Positions 17,171-24,206 of a stretch of DNA of 64,000 bases are shown one piece after another. The position numbers and the translations under genes were made by a program. The first letter of the stretch is position 1, and each line of letters opens with the position of its first letter. Location of the stretch: positions 186,001-250,000 of the forward strand of contig NZ_BJTC01000006.1 of the NCBI RefSeq assembly GCF_006829085.1. Direction: 5' to 3'. The notes beneath the pieces were generated by a model that saw only the letters and a list, made by a program, of their open reading frames with translations, searched no databases and had not been told where the DNA came from. Source of the stretch: Chryseobacterium sp. ON_d1. GTDB lineage: Bacteria; Bacteroidota; Bacteroidia; Flavobacteriales; Weeksellaceae.

Positions 17171-17734
17171 TTAATTTCTTGGAGCAAATGGAGGTGTCCA
17201 TTTTTTTCTCTTCATTATTTCTTTGACTTCCTCGTAAGAAACCGGATAAAAATTGTGGCAGTCTACGCCTACGTCAAAACTCAGAGCCATCTCATCATCC
17301 GGCAGTGTTCCGTGCGAATGGCCGTATAACTGCCAGACTCCACGGTGTGAACCATTCCAGGTACGCATAGCATAGTGGAAAAGAATGATTTTCTGTTTCC
17401 CGTTATTCTGATCCGGTTCATCAATTTTCAGTTCGTGATAATCTCTGATGGAAGCAAACCGTTTTGGATACGTTAAAGCTGCTCCTTCATGATTACCTTT
17501 AATCAAATGGATATTCCCATTTAGCTGATCTAAAATTTCCTTTGTAAAATCCGGTTTTCCTAAACTCATGTCTCCTAAATGGTACACCGTATCGCCAGGA
17601 TCAACTTTCTCATTCCATCTTTTAATGAGTTCTTCATTCATTTGGTCCAGTGATTCAAAAGGTCTCTCTGAAAACTTTATAATATTCTCGTGACCAAAAT
17701 GATGGTCTGCTGTAAAAAATATATTGGGTTTCAT
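17171..17734 (-). CDS. Calcineurin-like metallophosphoesterase
   Basis: 187 residues. Metal-binding motifs in order: ADHHFGHENII, HLGDMSLG (GD), KGNHEG (GNH) and YGHSHG (GHxH). Single-domain phosphatase of the YfcE/MJ0936-like size. In this operon it could remove 2'- or 3'-phosphates from damaged RNA ends, a step RNA ligases need; that substrate is inferred from the neighbours only. Confidence 0.85.
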   Translation of the reverse strand: MKPNIFFTADHHFGHENIIKFSERPFESLDQMNEELIKRWNEKVDPGDTVYHLGDMSLGKPDFTKEILDQLNGNIHLIKGNHEGAALTYPKRFASIRDYHELKIDEPDQNNGKQKIILFHYAMRTWNGSHRGVWQLYGHSHGTLPDDEMALSFDVGVDCHNFYPVSYEEVKEIMKRKKWTPPFAPRN

Positions 17735-17943
17735 TTTTTTAATTGTTTGTTTAACTACAAAATTTTCAACGTTTTGCCGTCATTCTCAATACAGGCTGAA
17801 AAGTCTGCGAACGCAGTTCATAAGTGGAATAAAGAATCTCTTTCACTTTAAACAGATTTTTCCTTCATCAGAAATCGTAGATTCGACGTAGTCAATGACA
17901 CATTCAATGTTTACTTCGTAGTTGAGTCTAATAAATATTTTAA

Positions 17944-18888
17944 TTAATTCTTGCGAAATGCTTTATAAAAGGCAGTTTCAATTTCTTCCTGATCGCTTTC
18001 CGTATATCTTCTTGAGAAATGGATCGGAACGGCTTCTTTCACCCGGCACTCATTCATGATTTTTCCCGACGCAGAAGCAAAACTGTGATGGTTAACCTTA
18101 GCAAATTCCTGATCTGTATCTTTATAAAAGCTTTCGATATATACCAGATCTGCCTCTCCAAATACAGCTTGTATTTTTTTGTAATTGTTCTCATCTGCCG
18201 CATGATCCATAATGACACCAAGCTTATATCCGGCATTTCGGGTTAACAGATGAAACAGATCCACTGCTTTACAGATAGCTCCTTCAATTTCGATTTCTTT
18301 TTCGCCATCATTATTTTCAAAAGCATTCTTCAGCTCACTGATCCATTTTCCTTTTCTGAAGCCGGAAGCATTTTCATTAAAAGTGACCGAATCTTTTTCC
18401 TTAAATAAATAAGCAATAGAATCTGTTTTGTGATCCAGAATAGCAAAGTCAACATTCACATATTCGTCCTCAAAGAGGAAATGCTGAGTTTTTACAAATT
18501 CCAGTTTCCATTGTGGCGGACGAAGGGTGTAAACATTAATTTCTTCTTTTGAAACAATCTCACGGATTTCATATACGATTGCGTTTTCATCAATTAGATT
18601 CCATGTATAAGATTTTAATCTTGCTTCCACCTGTAAATGAATATTCTTTGGTCCTACGATCACTACTTTTTCCCCACTTCCGATCTGATGCCTGAATATC
18701 CCGTCAAAATTTGAAAAGTGATCAATATGGGTATGGCTGATGAATACTGCGGATAAGGACTGCACTTCTTTCACCGTCAGCAAGCTGGCTTCCCCACAAT
18801 CACACAAATAATGTTTTCCTGAATTCGGAACTTTAATTAATATACTGATGTCTTCCTTTAAAAGACTTTTTATTTCTGCCTGTAACAT
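17944..18888 (-). CDS. MBL-fold protein, RNase Z/ElaC-like
   Basis: 314 residues from MLQAEIKSLL; the ORF could start 15 codons earlier, but that extension is lysine-rich and lacks a leader. Zinc motif SHTHIDH after the strand AVFIS, then DHAADENN, and KVNHHSFASASGKI with a histidine pair, then PIHFSRRYTE near the C-terminus. The general layout is that of tRNase Z-type beta-lactamase-fold enzymes, which cut 3' trailers from tRNA precursors. A long non-MBL insert lies in the middle. Adjacent to RNA ligase and 2.8 kb from the tRNA array. Confidence 0.72.
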   Translation of the reverse strand: MLQAEIKSLLKEDISILIKVPNSGKHYLCDCGEASLLTVKEVQSLSAVFISHTHIDHFSNFDGIFRHQIGSGEKVVIVGPKNIHLQVEARLKSYTWNLIDENAIVYEIREIVSKEEINVYTLRPPQWKLEFVKTQHFLFEDEYVNVDFAILDHKTDSIAYLFKEKDSVTFNENASGFRKGKWISELKNAFENNDGEKEIEIEGAICKAVDLFHLLTRNAGYKLGVIMDHAADENNYKKIQAVFGEADLVYIESFYKDTDQEFAKVNHHSFASASGKIMNECRVKEAVPIHFSRRYTESDQEEIETAFYKAFRKN

Positions 18889-19057
18889 TGTTTTTTTCTT
18901 TTTATTAAACCATAAAAGAAAGCCTATTTTCACTTTTAACAGTTGAGATTCCTACGGAATGACAAACTAACTGCATAATGAAAATCAGGTTCTTAACTCA
19001 CGCAGCATTTATGGTTAGGTTTATACACAAAAAAGTTCCGGTAAAAATTTACCGAAA

Positions 19058-20074
19058 CTATACTTTAAGAGTCATCATCTCTTCTTTTATAAAATCAATC
19101 ACAAAAGAATTCAACTTTTTGTTGATCCTTTTCTGTTCCTCTTTTTCAATGCTGGTGAAAGCCACCGGAAAGTCTTTCTCGAAGTCTTCCAAAATATCCT
19201 GAGCAAAAAGGCCAATTACCTTACCTATTATTTTAGGTTCGAATTCACCGATTTTGCTGACCACATTATTTAATCTGTTGACAGTCGCATATTTTTGAAT
19301 TTCTTCCCATATTTCCTGCGCCTTTTCACTGAAATGAACCTGTTTATGAACAGCTTTCGCCTGTTTTTTAACCATTTTGGATTTTTCGACCCATTTTTCA
19401 TTCTTATTTTTCAGAATGACTCTTGCACCGTTTCCAAAATATCTGGTTTTCAAAGTTTTCACGATGGTACCTTCACACATATTGTCTTCTAAATCAGGTA
19501 GTCCAAGCCAGGCTGGAATGTATGAATTAAAAGCATTGGGAAATTTCAAAGCTTCTTCCAGAGTTCCCTGAAATAGGATTTTAGCATAGAAAAATCCTGT
19601 TTCTTCAAAAATCTGATTGACAACTTCTGTATCCATATAGGTAATTCCATTCAACTTGATATCGAAAGCGTAAAATTCGTTGTAAGGGGCGTACTCAATG
19701 CCTTTCTGCACTTTCACTGCATCTTTTACGGGTTCTACTTCGTTATGTTTGTAACCGCCACCGAACAATTCACCGTAGATTACCACAGTTTCTACATCCG
19801 GGTGGATGGTTTTCACTTTTTGAAATACTGCCATTACATTTTTTCTGTAGCGTTCCAAAATCTGATGGGCATTGAAAAATTTCTCATCTTTTTCGATGAA
19901 AGCAGTTCTCTTCGCGATTTTAATTTCCTTTCCGTCGGTAAAGAAAGAGAAATTAGCGCCATGAACTTTTTCCTGTACTATGAAAACCTCATCCCCAAAA
20001 CCCTGTATCCTGATCTGTTCAATCACACGGGGTTGGTAAGCATTTTCTATAGAATTATATGTTTTGAAAATCAT
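19058..20074 (-). CDS. RNA ligase of the T4 Rnl2 family
   Basis: 338 residues. Nucleotidyltransferase motif I EKVHGANF, with Lys36 as the predicted adenylation site (T4 Rnl2 uses EKIHGTNF). Motif III-like EFYAFDI, motif IV CEGTIVK and motif V-like region ARVILKNKNEKW. It joins 3'-OH and 5'-phosphate RNA ends. Length equals T4 Rnl2 (334). It starts 7 bp after the DinB-like gene and belongs to the cREC-DinB-ligase operon. Gene sets of this type have been described as RNA-repair systems. Confidence 0.92.
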   Translation of the reverse strand: MIFKTYNSIENAYQPRVIEQIRIQGFGDEVFIVQEKVHGANFSFFTDGKEIKIAKRTAFIEKDEKFFNAHQILERYRKNVMAVFQKVKTIHPDVETVVIYGELFGGGYKHNEVEPVKDAVKVQKGIEYAPYNEFYAFDIKLNGITYMDTEVVNQIFEETGFFYAKILFQGTLEEALKFPNAFNSYIPAWLGLPDLEDNMCEGTIVKTLKTRYFGNGARVILKNKNEKWVEKSKMVKKQAKAVHKQVHFSEKAQEIWEEIQKYATVNRLNNVVSKIGEFEPKIIGKVIGLFAQDILEDFEKDFPVAFTSIEKEEQKRINKKLNSFVIDFIKEEMMTLKV

Positions 20075-20080
20075 TTTGTT

Positions 20081-20644
20081 TTAGTTTTTAATCGTTTCTG
20101 ATTCATTTTTCTTCATCTGGGTAATGTGCCTTTGGGCATGAAGCGAAAGGAAATAAATATATTCATATACATTAATTTTCCCAAGTCCATTCACTGTCAT
20201 TGTAGTTGTATACAAAAGTCCTTCTCCATTTTTCATTACTTCCAGATAGTGTAAGCATTGAAGATACTGTTGGCTTATTAAGCTTCTGATTTCATCCGGA
20301 CTCAGCTCTCCTTCCGGTTGCATATGATCCGGTCTTACCCATTCAAAAGCGCCATGTTTCCCTACTTTATTAAATTTTTCTTTATTGAAACTGTAGTTTT
20401 TTATTTCAGATTCAAGGTCAAGATGTAAAGAATTTTTTATTGCTTTTTTTGAGCCTTTCTCAATAAGGATCAGCAGATAAAAATTCGTAAGATAAATATG
20501 CTCTAAAATCTGCTGAATCGTCCAGCCTCCATTTAAAGGCTGATGATTCAACGTTTTTTTATCTTTTTCAAACCATCCATCTACATTATCAAATGTGAGT
20601 TTAAGATGGTTTCTTATATCCTGAATATGTCTAAAAATGTCCAT
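20081..20644 (-). CDS. DinB-like four-helix protein
   Basis: 187 residues with the DinB metal-His pattern: WTIQQILEHIYLTNFYLL near residue 40 and SLHAQRHITQM near the C-terminus. The DinB/YfiT fold binds a metal through three histidines. Overlaps the cREC stop codon by one base, so it is translationally coupled. Role in RNA processing is not established. Confidence 0.78.
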   Translation of the reverse strand: MDIFRHIQDIRNHLKLTFDNVDGWFEKDKKTLNHQPLNGGWTIQQILEHIYLTNFYLLILIEKGSKKAIKNSLHLDLESEIKNYSFNKEKFNKVGKHGAFEWVRPDHMQPEGELSPDEIRSLISQQYLQCLHYLEVMKNGEGLLYTTTMTVNGLGKINVYEYIYFLSLHAQRHITQMKKNESETIKN

Positions 20645-21015
20645 TACAATTCTTTAAAGTTTTGCAGCAGGTTTAAGATATTTTCTTTTCCTACCGGGTT
20701 CATGGAGTGGCAGTAGAATTTTGGCAGATCCAGATAATTGTCCATACAGTATTCTATCAGCCATTTGGCGCAGTCATATCCTGTTTTTTCAACAAATTCC
20801 TGAGAATCCTGTTTCAGATAATGTTCATCAGCCAGATCATGGTCAAAAGAGATCATCTCCGGAAGTCCTTTTTCCAAAATCCCGTTGACAAACTGTTCAT
20901 AATTCCGGACGATATGCCAGTCACTTCTGAGAAAAATATCCTGTTTCGTATAATGATAAGCCTCGATCGGATATCTTATATCATCCAGAAATAGTAATCT
21001 TTTTGTTTTTTCCAT
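20644..21015 (-). CDS. Cyclic-phosphate-processing receiver-like protein (cREC)
   Basis: 123 residues with a receiver-like fold: LLFLDDIRYP at the N-terminus, MISFDHDL in the middle, and FYCHSMNPVGKENIL at the end. The DHD and HSxN(P) signature distinguishes this family from two-component receivers; it was named from its association with RNA-repair operons, where it is proposed to process 2',3'-cyclic phosphates. Directly upstream of DinB and the RNA ligase. Confidence 0.82.
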   Translation of the reverse strand: MEKTKRLLFLDDIRYPIEAYHYTKQDIFLRSDWHIVRNYEQFVNGILEKGLPEMISFDHDLADEHYLKQDSQEFVEKTGYDCAKWLIEYCMDNYLDLPKFYCHSMNPVGKENILNLLQNFKEL

Positions 21016-21064
21016 GATTTATTTTTTAAACTTCAATCCTTCCTGCATCTCTCTTCCAGCTTTA

Positions 21065-21550
21065 TTACACCATCATATCAGCACAGTTGGAGCTTGCGAA
21101 AGCGTAAGGCTTTGCCTTGAACACATACCCCATTCCCAGGATATATCCCATGGCATCTTTTAATGCTACATTGGATTTAAAATCCGGGTCGGTATTAATG
21201 TCTGCGTGTACCTCCATTTCCACACCATAAGCATCCAACACAGAGCAGATCGCGTATGCAATTTCAACAGATTTGTTGACTTCATTCAGCATTCGCTCCT
21301 TGATACTGATACTCTGTATTTCTCTTTCTTTTCTGATAAAGGTAAACGCTCCTTTTCCCTCACGAATAAACACTACTGCCGTAGCATAACTGATGGCATC
21401 CCCGTATACATGAGAGTCTGATCCCACACATACTTTCAGACGGTGTCCGTTGGCCTGTTCGCGAATGATGGCTTCTTCTACCAGCTGTGTGATAGAGTGT
21501 TGGAAAATTTTTCCATTCATATTCTGCCATGTTTGTTGTTGCGTTTCCAT
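21065..21550 (-). CDS. YkuK-type RNase H-fold protein
   Basis: 161 residues. VCVGSDSHVYGDAISYATAVV (strand with a conserved Asp), then a helix with NEVNKSVEIAYAI, EVHADINTDP and the C-terminal GYVFKAKPYAFASSNCAD: the DUF458/YkuK family with a ribonuclease H-like fold and conserved acidic residues. Substrate unknown. First gene of the RNA-processing run, right after the tRNA array. Confidence 0.8.
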   Translation of the reverse strand: METQQQTWQNMNGKIFQHSITQLVEEAIIREQANGHRLKVCVGSDSHVYGDAISYATAVVFIREGKGAFTFIRKEREIQSISIKERMLNEVNKSVEIAYAICSVLDAYGVEMEVHADINTDPDFKSNVALKDAMGYILGMGYVFKAKPYAFASSNCADMMV

Positions 21551-21648
21551 TTTTTCTACATTTTTAATTCATAAATGATTGTTGATAATTGATAAATGAT
21601 CATTAGCAGTCCTATTTTTAACACTGGTTTCTGCCTTCTATTTTTTGC

Positions 21649-21718
21649 ACTCCGAACCGGGCTCGAACCGATACCATCAGTTTTGGAGACTGAGATGCTG
21701 CCATTACACTATCAGAGT
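21649..21718 (-). tRNA. tRNA-Trp(CCA)
   Basis: Acceptor ACTCTGA/TCGGAGT, anticodon stem TCAGT/ACTGA with loop CTCCAAA, T loop TTCGAGC, G73. CCA is not encoded. D arm TAGTGTAATGGCAGCA is of the tRNA-Gln type rather than a normal Trp one. Confidence 0.88.
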
Positions 21719-21728
21719 AAGTGTACTG

Positions 21729-21800
21729 TTGATTCATTAGGACTCGAACCTAAACTCCAAGAATCAAAATCTTGTGTGCTGCCAATTACACTATGAATCA
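21729..21800 (-). tRNA. tRNA-Gln(TTG)
   Basis: Acceptor TGATTCA/TGAATCA, anticodon stem CAAGA/TCTTG with loop TTTTGAT, T loop TTCGAGT, A73. CCA is not encoded. Confidence 0.9.
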
Positions 21801-21829
21801 ATTTTAATGATAATTGATAAATGATGATA

Positions 21830-22046
21830 GATAATTGATGAATTGCTCAGTAATCATTTATCATTGATCTCTTATCATTCATATTTTGGCGGAACAGACA
21901 GGAATTGAACCTGTACCTTTAGTTTTTCAGACTAACGTGCAGACCTTCTACACCACTCTTCCATCTTATAATTGATCAATGATGGTTGATAATTGATGAA
22001 TTGCTCAGTAGTCATTTATCATTGATCTCTTATCATTCATATTTTT
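21830..22046. repeat. Duplicated intergenic spacer around tRNA-Phe
   Basis: About 58 bp at 21830-21887 (starting gataattgatgaattgctca) recurs at 21988-22046 with almost no changes. The spacers on either side of tRNA-Phe are therefore direct repeats, evidence of local duplication within the array. Confidence 0.8.
21887..21962 (-). tRNA. tRNA-Phe(GAA), atypical
   Basis: Anticodon stem TTAGT/ACTAA with loop CTGAAAA. Acceptor GGAAGAG/CTGTTCC has one G-G mismatch. The discriminator is G where bacterial Phe tRNAs use A. D arm is odd (GGTGTAGAAGGTCTGCAC). CCA is encoded. Confidence 0.82.
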
Positions 22047-22121
22047 GGTACGGAAAGAGGGATTCGAACCCCCAAAAGCTTGATCCTAAATCAAGAGTGT
22101 CTGCCATTCCACCATTCCCGC
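22046..22121 (-). tRNA. tRNA-Leu(TAG) without long variable arm
   Basis: 73 nt plus encoded CCA. Acceptor GCGGGAA/TTTCCGT (two G-U), D arm TGGTGGAATGGCAGACAC of the Leu type, anticodon stem CTTGA/TCAAG with loop TTTAGGA, A73. The variable region is only about 5 nt, whereas bacterial Leu tRNAs are class II with a long arm. Confidence 0.85.
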
Positions 22122-22205
22122 AGGTTTTTCATAAGTAATGAGTAATTGGTAATTAGTAATATTTTTTATTTTCATTATTACTCATTGCTCATTACTTATA
22201 TTCTG

Positions 22206-22279
22206 TACCTCTCCCCAGATTCGAACTGGGACTTTACGGGGTTTAAAGCCGTTTTCTCTGCCTATTGGAATAGAGAGGT
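22206..22279 (-). tRNA. tRNA-Leu(TAA) without long variable arm
   Basis: Acceptor ACCTCTC/GAGAGGT perfect, anticodon stem ACGGC/CCCGT (C-C at the loop side) with loop TTTAAAC, T stem CCCAG/CTGGG, A73. Variable region about 4-5 nt, and the D arm is unusual. CCA is not encoded. Confidence 0.8.
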
Positions 22280-22377
22280 GTATTTTATTAATAATGAGTA
22301 ATGGATAATTAGTAATATGAAAATCTACGTTTATTACTCATTATTCATTGCTTATTATTCATTATAATGCTAGGTTT

Positions 22378-22452
22378 GAGAAAGCTCTGTCTGTTAATAA
22401 ACTATGCCTGTTAGTGTTTGTAAAGATCTTCTGCGCTTGACAAACCTTTCTC
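22378..22452 (-). ncRNA. Array hairpin RNA Ha
   Basis: First of five related elements among the tRNAs. Ends gagaaagctctgtc / gacaaacctttctc pair over 13 of 14 positions. The loop holds the conserved core which on the minus strand reads GCGCAGAAGATCTTTA. Strand assumed from the neighbouring tRNAs. Confidence 0.6.
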
Positions 22453-22483
22453 ATTTCCTAATTATGTTGTGTTTAAAAAAAAT

Positions 22484-22537
22484 AAAAGGCTGTCTGTTTT
22501 TATTGATTAAAGATCTTCTGCTCCTGACAGTCCTTTT
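22484..22537 (-). ncRNA. Array hairpin RNA Hb
   Basis: Ends aaaaggctgtc / gacagtcctttt pair with a single bulge. Conserved loop core (minus strand) GAGCAGAAGATCTTTA. Confidence 0.6.
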
Positions 22538-22644
22538 CTCTTTTCTTCATTTTTGTGTGAATGGTAACTGGTCAATTTTTTTAAAAAAAATCTGAACTTT
22601 CATGGTATTATATCAATTCATATTGACCAGCTATTCACATCCAG

Positions 22645-22716
22645 TACTCTATAAGGGAATCGAACCCTTGTTTTCTGCTCGAAAGGCAGGCATCCTTACC
22701 GTTAGACGAATAGAGC
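22645..22716 (-). tRNA. tRNA-Glu(TTC), copy 1
   Basis: Acceptor GCTCTAT/ATAGAGT, D arm TCGTCTAACGGTAAGGA typical of Glu, anticodon loop CTTTCGA on a 4-bp stem CTGC/GCAG, T stem AAGGG/CCCTT, A73. Confidence 0.85.
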
Positions 22717-22722
22717 TTTTAA

Positions 22723-22793
22723 ACCACTAACCAGGAATCGAACCTGAACAACAAGAGTACATTTCCTGCATGCTGCCTTTACATTATCAGCGG
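22723..22793 (-). tRNA. tRNA-Thr(TGT)-like with A33 and U73
   Basis: Acceptor CCGCTGA/TTAGTGG (two G-U), D arm TAATGTAAAGGCAGCA like the Trp and Gln genes of the array, anticodon stem CAGGA/TCTTG with loop AATGTAC. Position 33 is A instead of the near-invariant U, and the discriminator is U. Its 5' end abuts the CCA of tRNA-Tyr. Confidence 0.72.
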
Positions 22794-22794
22794 T

Positions 22795-22881
22795 TGGTGG
22801 AAGTAGTAGGATTCGAACCTACTCAGCAATGAAGCAACAGATTTACAGTCTGCCCCGACTCTCCAACTTCGGCGTACTTCC
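22795..22881 (-). tRNA. tRNA-Tyr(GTA)
   Basis: Acceptor GGAAGTA/TACTTCC perfect, class II long variable arm, anticodon stem GCAGA/TCTGT with loop CTGTAAA, T loop TTCGAAT, A73 and encoded CCA. Confidence 0.93.
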
Positions 22882-22937
22882 GGTTTCTCATGAGCAATTA
22901 GTAATGAATAATAAGTAATTCCTCATTTTTCCTTTTA

Positions 22938-23008
22938 AAAAGAAAAGGTCTGTCTTTATATTGAATGTTTGACTAAAGATCTTCTGCGCTCGACAGCCTT
23001 TTTCTTTT
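22938..23008 (-). ncRNA. Array hairpin RNA Hc
   Basis: Ends aaaagaaaaggtctgtc / gacagcctttttctttt pair along about 16 positions with one bulge. Conserved loop core (minus strand) GCGCAGAAGATCTTTA preceded by TGTCGA. Confidence 0.6.
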
Positions 23009-23090
23009 ATTAATAAAGGATATTCTCTGCTATAGATGATAAAAGATCATTGATAAAAGATTCTTTATATCTCCTATATTTTTCATGTTG

Positions 23091-23172
23091 AGATGGTTAT
23101 GGGATTCAAACCCACTCAGTTGACACAACGGTTTTGCAGACCGCCCCGACTCTTCCACTTCGGCGAACCATC
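23091..23172 (-). tRNA. tRNA-Cys(GCA) on a class II scaffold
   Basis: Acceptor GATGGTT/AACCATC perfect, D arm and long variable region resemble the Tyr gene next to it, anticodon stem GCGGT/ACCGT with loop CTGCAAA, U73 (the Cys discriminator). Bacterial Cys tRNAs are normally class I, so the long variable arm is exceptional. Confidence 0.85.
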
Positions 23173-23178
23173 AGATTA

Positions 23179-23241
23179 AAAAATAAAGTCTGTCTTCATG
23201 TATTGATATAAGAACTTCTGCGCCTGACAAACTTTATTTTT
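23179..23241 (-). ncRNA. Array hairpin RNA Hd
   Basis: Ends aaaaataaagtctgtc / gacaaactttattttt form 16 consecutive pairs with one G-U. Loop core (minus strand) GCGCAGAAGTTCTTA. The clearest stem of the family. Confidence 0.65.
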
Positions 23242-23284
23242 ACCTAAAATTTTATAAATGATATGCTGTAATTCTCATTAATCC

Positions 23285-23364
23285 GGAGAGAAGAAAAGCC
23301 TGTCTGTATTTTTCGTGTTTGGCGTAAAGATCTTCTGCGCTCGACAAACTCTTACTTTTTCTCC
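23285..23364 (-). ncRNA. Array hairpin RNA He
   Basis: Ends ggagagaagaaaagcctgtc / gacaaactcttactttttctcc pair with wobble and small bulges. Loop core (minus strand) GCGCAGAAGATCTTTA preceded by TGTCGA. Confidence 0.6.
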
Positions 23365-23390
23365 TGGAACAATTAACAATTAATTACCTG

Positions 23391-23462
23391 CGATTCCGGA
23401 AAGACTCGAACTTTCAACTTCCGGTTTAACAGACCGGTGCTCTGCCATTGAGCTACAAAATC
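23391..23462 (-). tRNA. tRNA-Asn(GTT)
   Basis: Acceptor GATTTTG/CGGAATC (two G-U), anticodon stem CCGGT/ACCGG with loop CTGTTAA, T loop TTCGAGT, G73. Confidence 0.92.
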
Positions 23463-23466
23463 ATTG

Positions 23467-23540
23467 TAATTCCGGAAGGACTCGAACCTTCAACCTTCGG
23501 CGTATCAGACCGACACTCTAACCACTTGAGCTACGAAATC
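23467..23540 (-). tRNA. tRNA-Ile(GAT)
   Basis: Acceptor GATTTCG/CGGAATT, normal D arm, anticodon stem TCGGT/GCCGA with loop CTGATAC, A73. Closely similar to the neighbouring Asn gene. Confidence 0.9.
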
Positions 23541-23542
23541 AT

Positions 23543-23617
23543 TGGTATTCCATAAGGGAATCGAACCCTTATCGTTCGGTAGAAAGCCGAATGCACTCAC
23601 CATTATGCTAATGGAAC
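23543..23617 (-). tRNA. tRNA-Glu(TTC), copy 2
   Basis: Acceptor GTTCCAT/ATGGAAT, anticodon stem TTCGG/CCGAA with loop CTTTCTA, A73, CCA encoded. Distinct from copy 1 in the D and acceptor arms. Confidence 0.88.
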
Positions 23618-23620
23618 AAT

Positions 23621-23695
23621 TGGTCTGGAAAGCAAGATTCGAACTTGCGACCTCCCGCGTCCAAGACGGGTAAACAACCACCGTTATCTTTCCAG
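23621..23695 (-). tRNA. tRNA-Pro(TGG)
   Basis: Acceptor CTGGAAA/TTTCCAG with C1-G72 as in bacterial Pro tRNAs, anticodon stem CCCGT/GCGGG with loop CTTGGAC (A37), A73, CCA encoded. D arm GATAACGGTGGTTGTTT is non-standard. Confidence 0.85.
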
Positions 23696-23764
23696 CTTTG
23701 GGGTTCACTTCTGTTTCTTTTCCGGGAGACAGCCGGATAGGAAAGTTTCCATGAACCTTTTTTG

Positions 23765-23838
23765 TGATTCCGAGAGGGCTCGAACCTCTAACCCTGGGTT
23801 TAGAAAACCCATGCTCTATCCAGTTGAGCTACGGAACC
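23765..23838 (-). tRNA. tRNA-Arg(TCT)
   Basis: Acceptor GGTTCCG/CGGAATC, normal D arm, anticodon stem TGGGT/ACCCA with loop TTTCTAA, A73. Confidence 0.92.
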
Positions 23839-23846
23839 ATTTTTTG

Positions 23847-23920
23847 TAATCCCAGAAAGATTTGAACTTTCAACCCCCGGTTTAAAAGACCGGTGCTCTG
23901 ACCATTTGAGCTATGAGATT
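23847..23920 (-). tRNA. tRNA-Lys(TTT)
   Basis: Acceptor AATCTCA/TGGGATT, anticodon stem CCGGT/ACCGG with loop CTTTTAA, T loop TTCAAAT, A73. A1-U72 is unusual for Lys. Confidence 0.9.
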
Positions 23921-23927
23921 GTTTTAA

Positions 23928-23986
23928 AGTCGTGAATAGTCAATAATCAATTCGTTTCGCTTGTCAATCTTAATTTCACTATTCAT
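23928..23986. repeat. Dispersed intergenic repeat, copy 2
   Basis: Inverted-repeat-like spacer (gtgaatagtcaa .. ttcactattcat) matching the element at 1745-1815. Confidence 0.5.
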
Positions 23987-23993
23987 TTTTTTG

Positions 23994-24067
23994 TAATCTC
24001 AGAAGGACTCGAACCCTCAACCTTCGGTGTCGTAAACCGACGCTCTATCCAATTGAGCCATGAGATT
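23994..24067 (-). tRNA. tRNA-Arg(ACG)
   Basis: Acceptor AATCTCA/TGAGATT perfect, anticodon stem TCGGT/ACCGA with loop TTACGAC, T loop TTCGAGT, A73. Shares its acceptor 5' strand with the Lys gene. Confidence 0.9.
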
Positions 24068-24076
24068 ATCTATTTT

Positions 24077-24149
24077 GGGTATCTCCGGGAATCGAACCCT
24101 GTTCTCCGGTTCCACAGACCGGCGCTTTACCAAATAAGCTAAAGAAACC
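24077..24149 (-). tRNA. tRNA-His(GTG), first tRNA of the array
   Basis: Anticodon stem CCGGT/ACCGG with loop CTGTGGA, C73. Acceptor GGTTTCT/AGATACC has one mismatch; the extra 5' G may be the His G-1. It begins 2 bp after the U tract of the preceding terminator. Confidence 0.85.
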
Positions 24150-24157
24150 ATAAAAAA

Positions 24158-24182
24158 AAGCGCCTCTTTTCGGGAGGCGCTT
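24158..24182 (-). terminator. Terminator between a 41-codon ORF and the tRNA array
   Basis: Stem aagcgcctc / gaggcgctt; on the minus strand it is followed by U8 (24152-24159). It sits immediately upstream of tRNA-His, so it must be read through or bypassed for expression from the upstream promoter. Confidence 0.85.
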
Positions 24183-24206
24183 CATCTATTTTAACGTAAG
24201 AGATCA

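Noticed and set aside
21649..23364. CRISPR-like array
   Set aside because: The five repeated hairpins are irregularly spaced, differ in the stems and alternate with tRNA genes; no cas genes are present.
23505..23708. Minus-strand 67-codon ORF
   Set aside because: It runs through the Ile, Glu and Pro tRNA genes and is explained by them.
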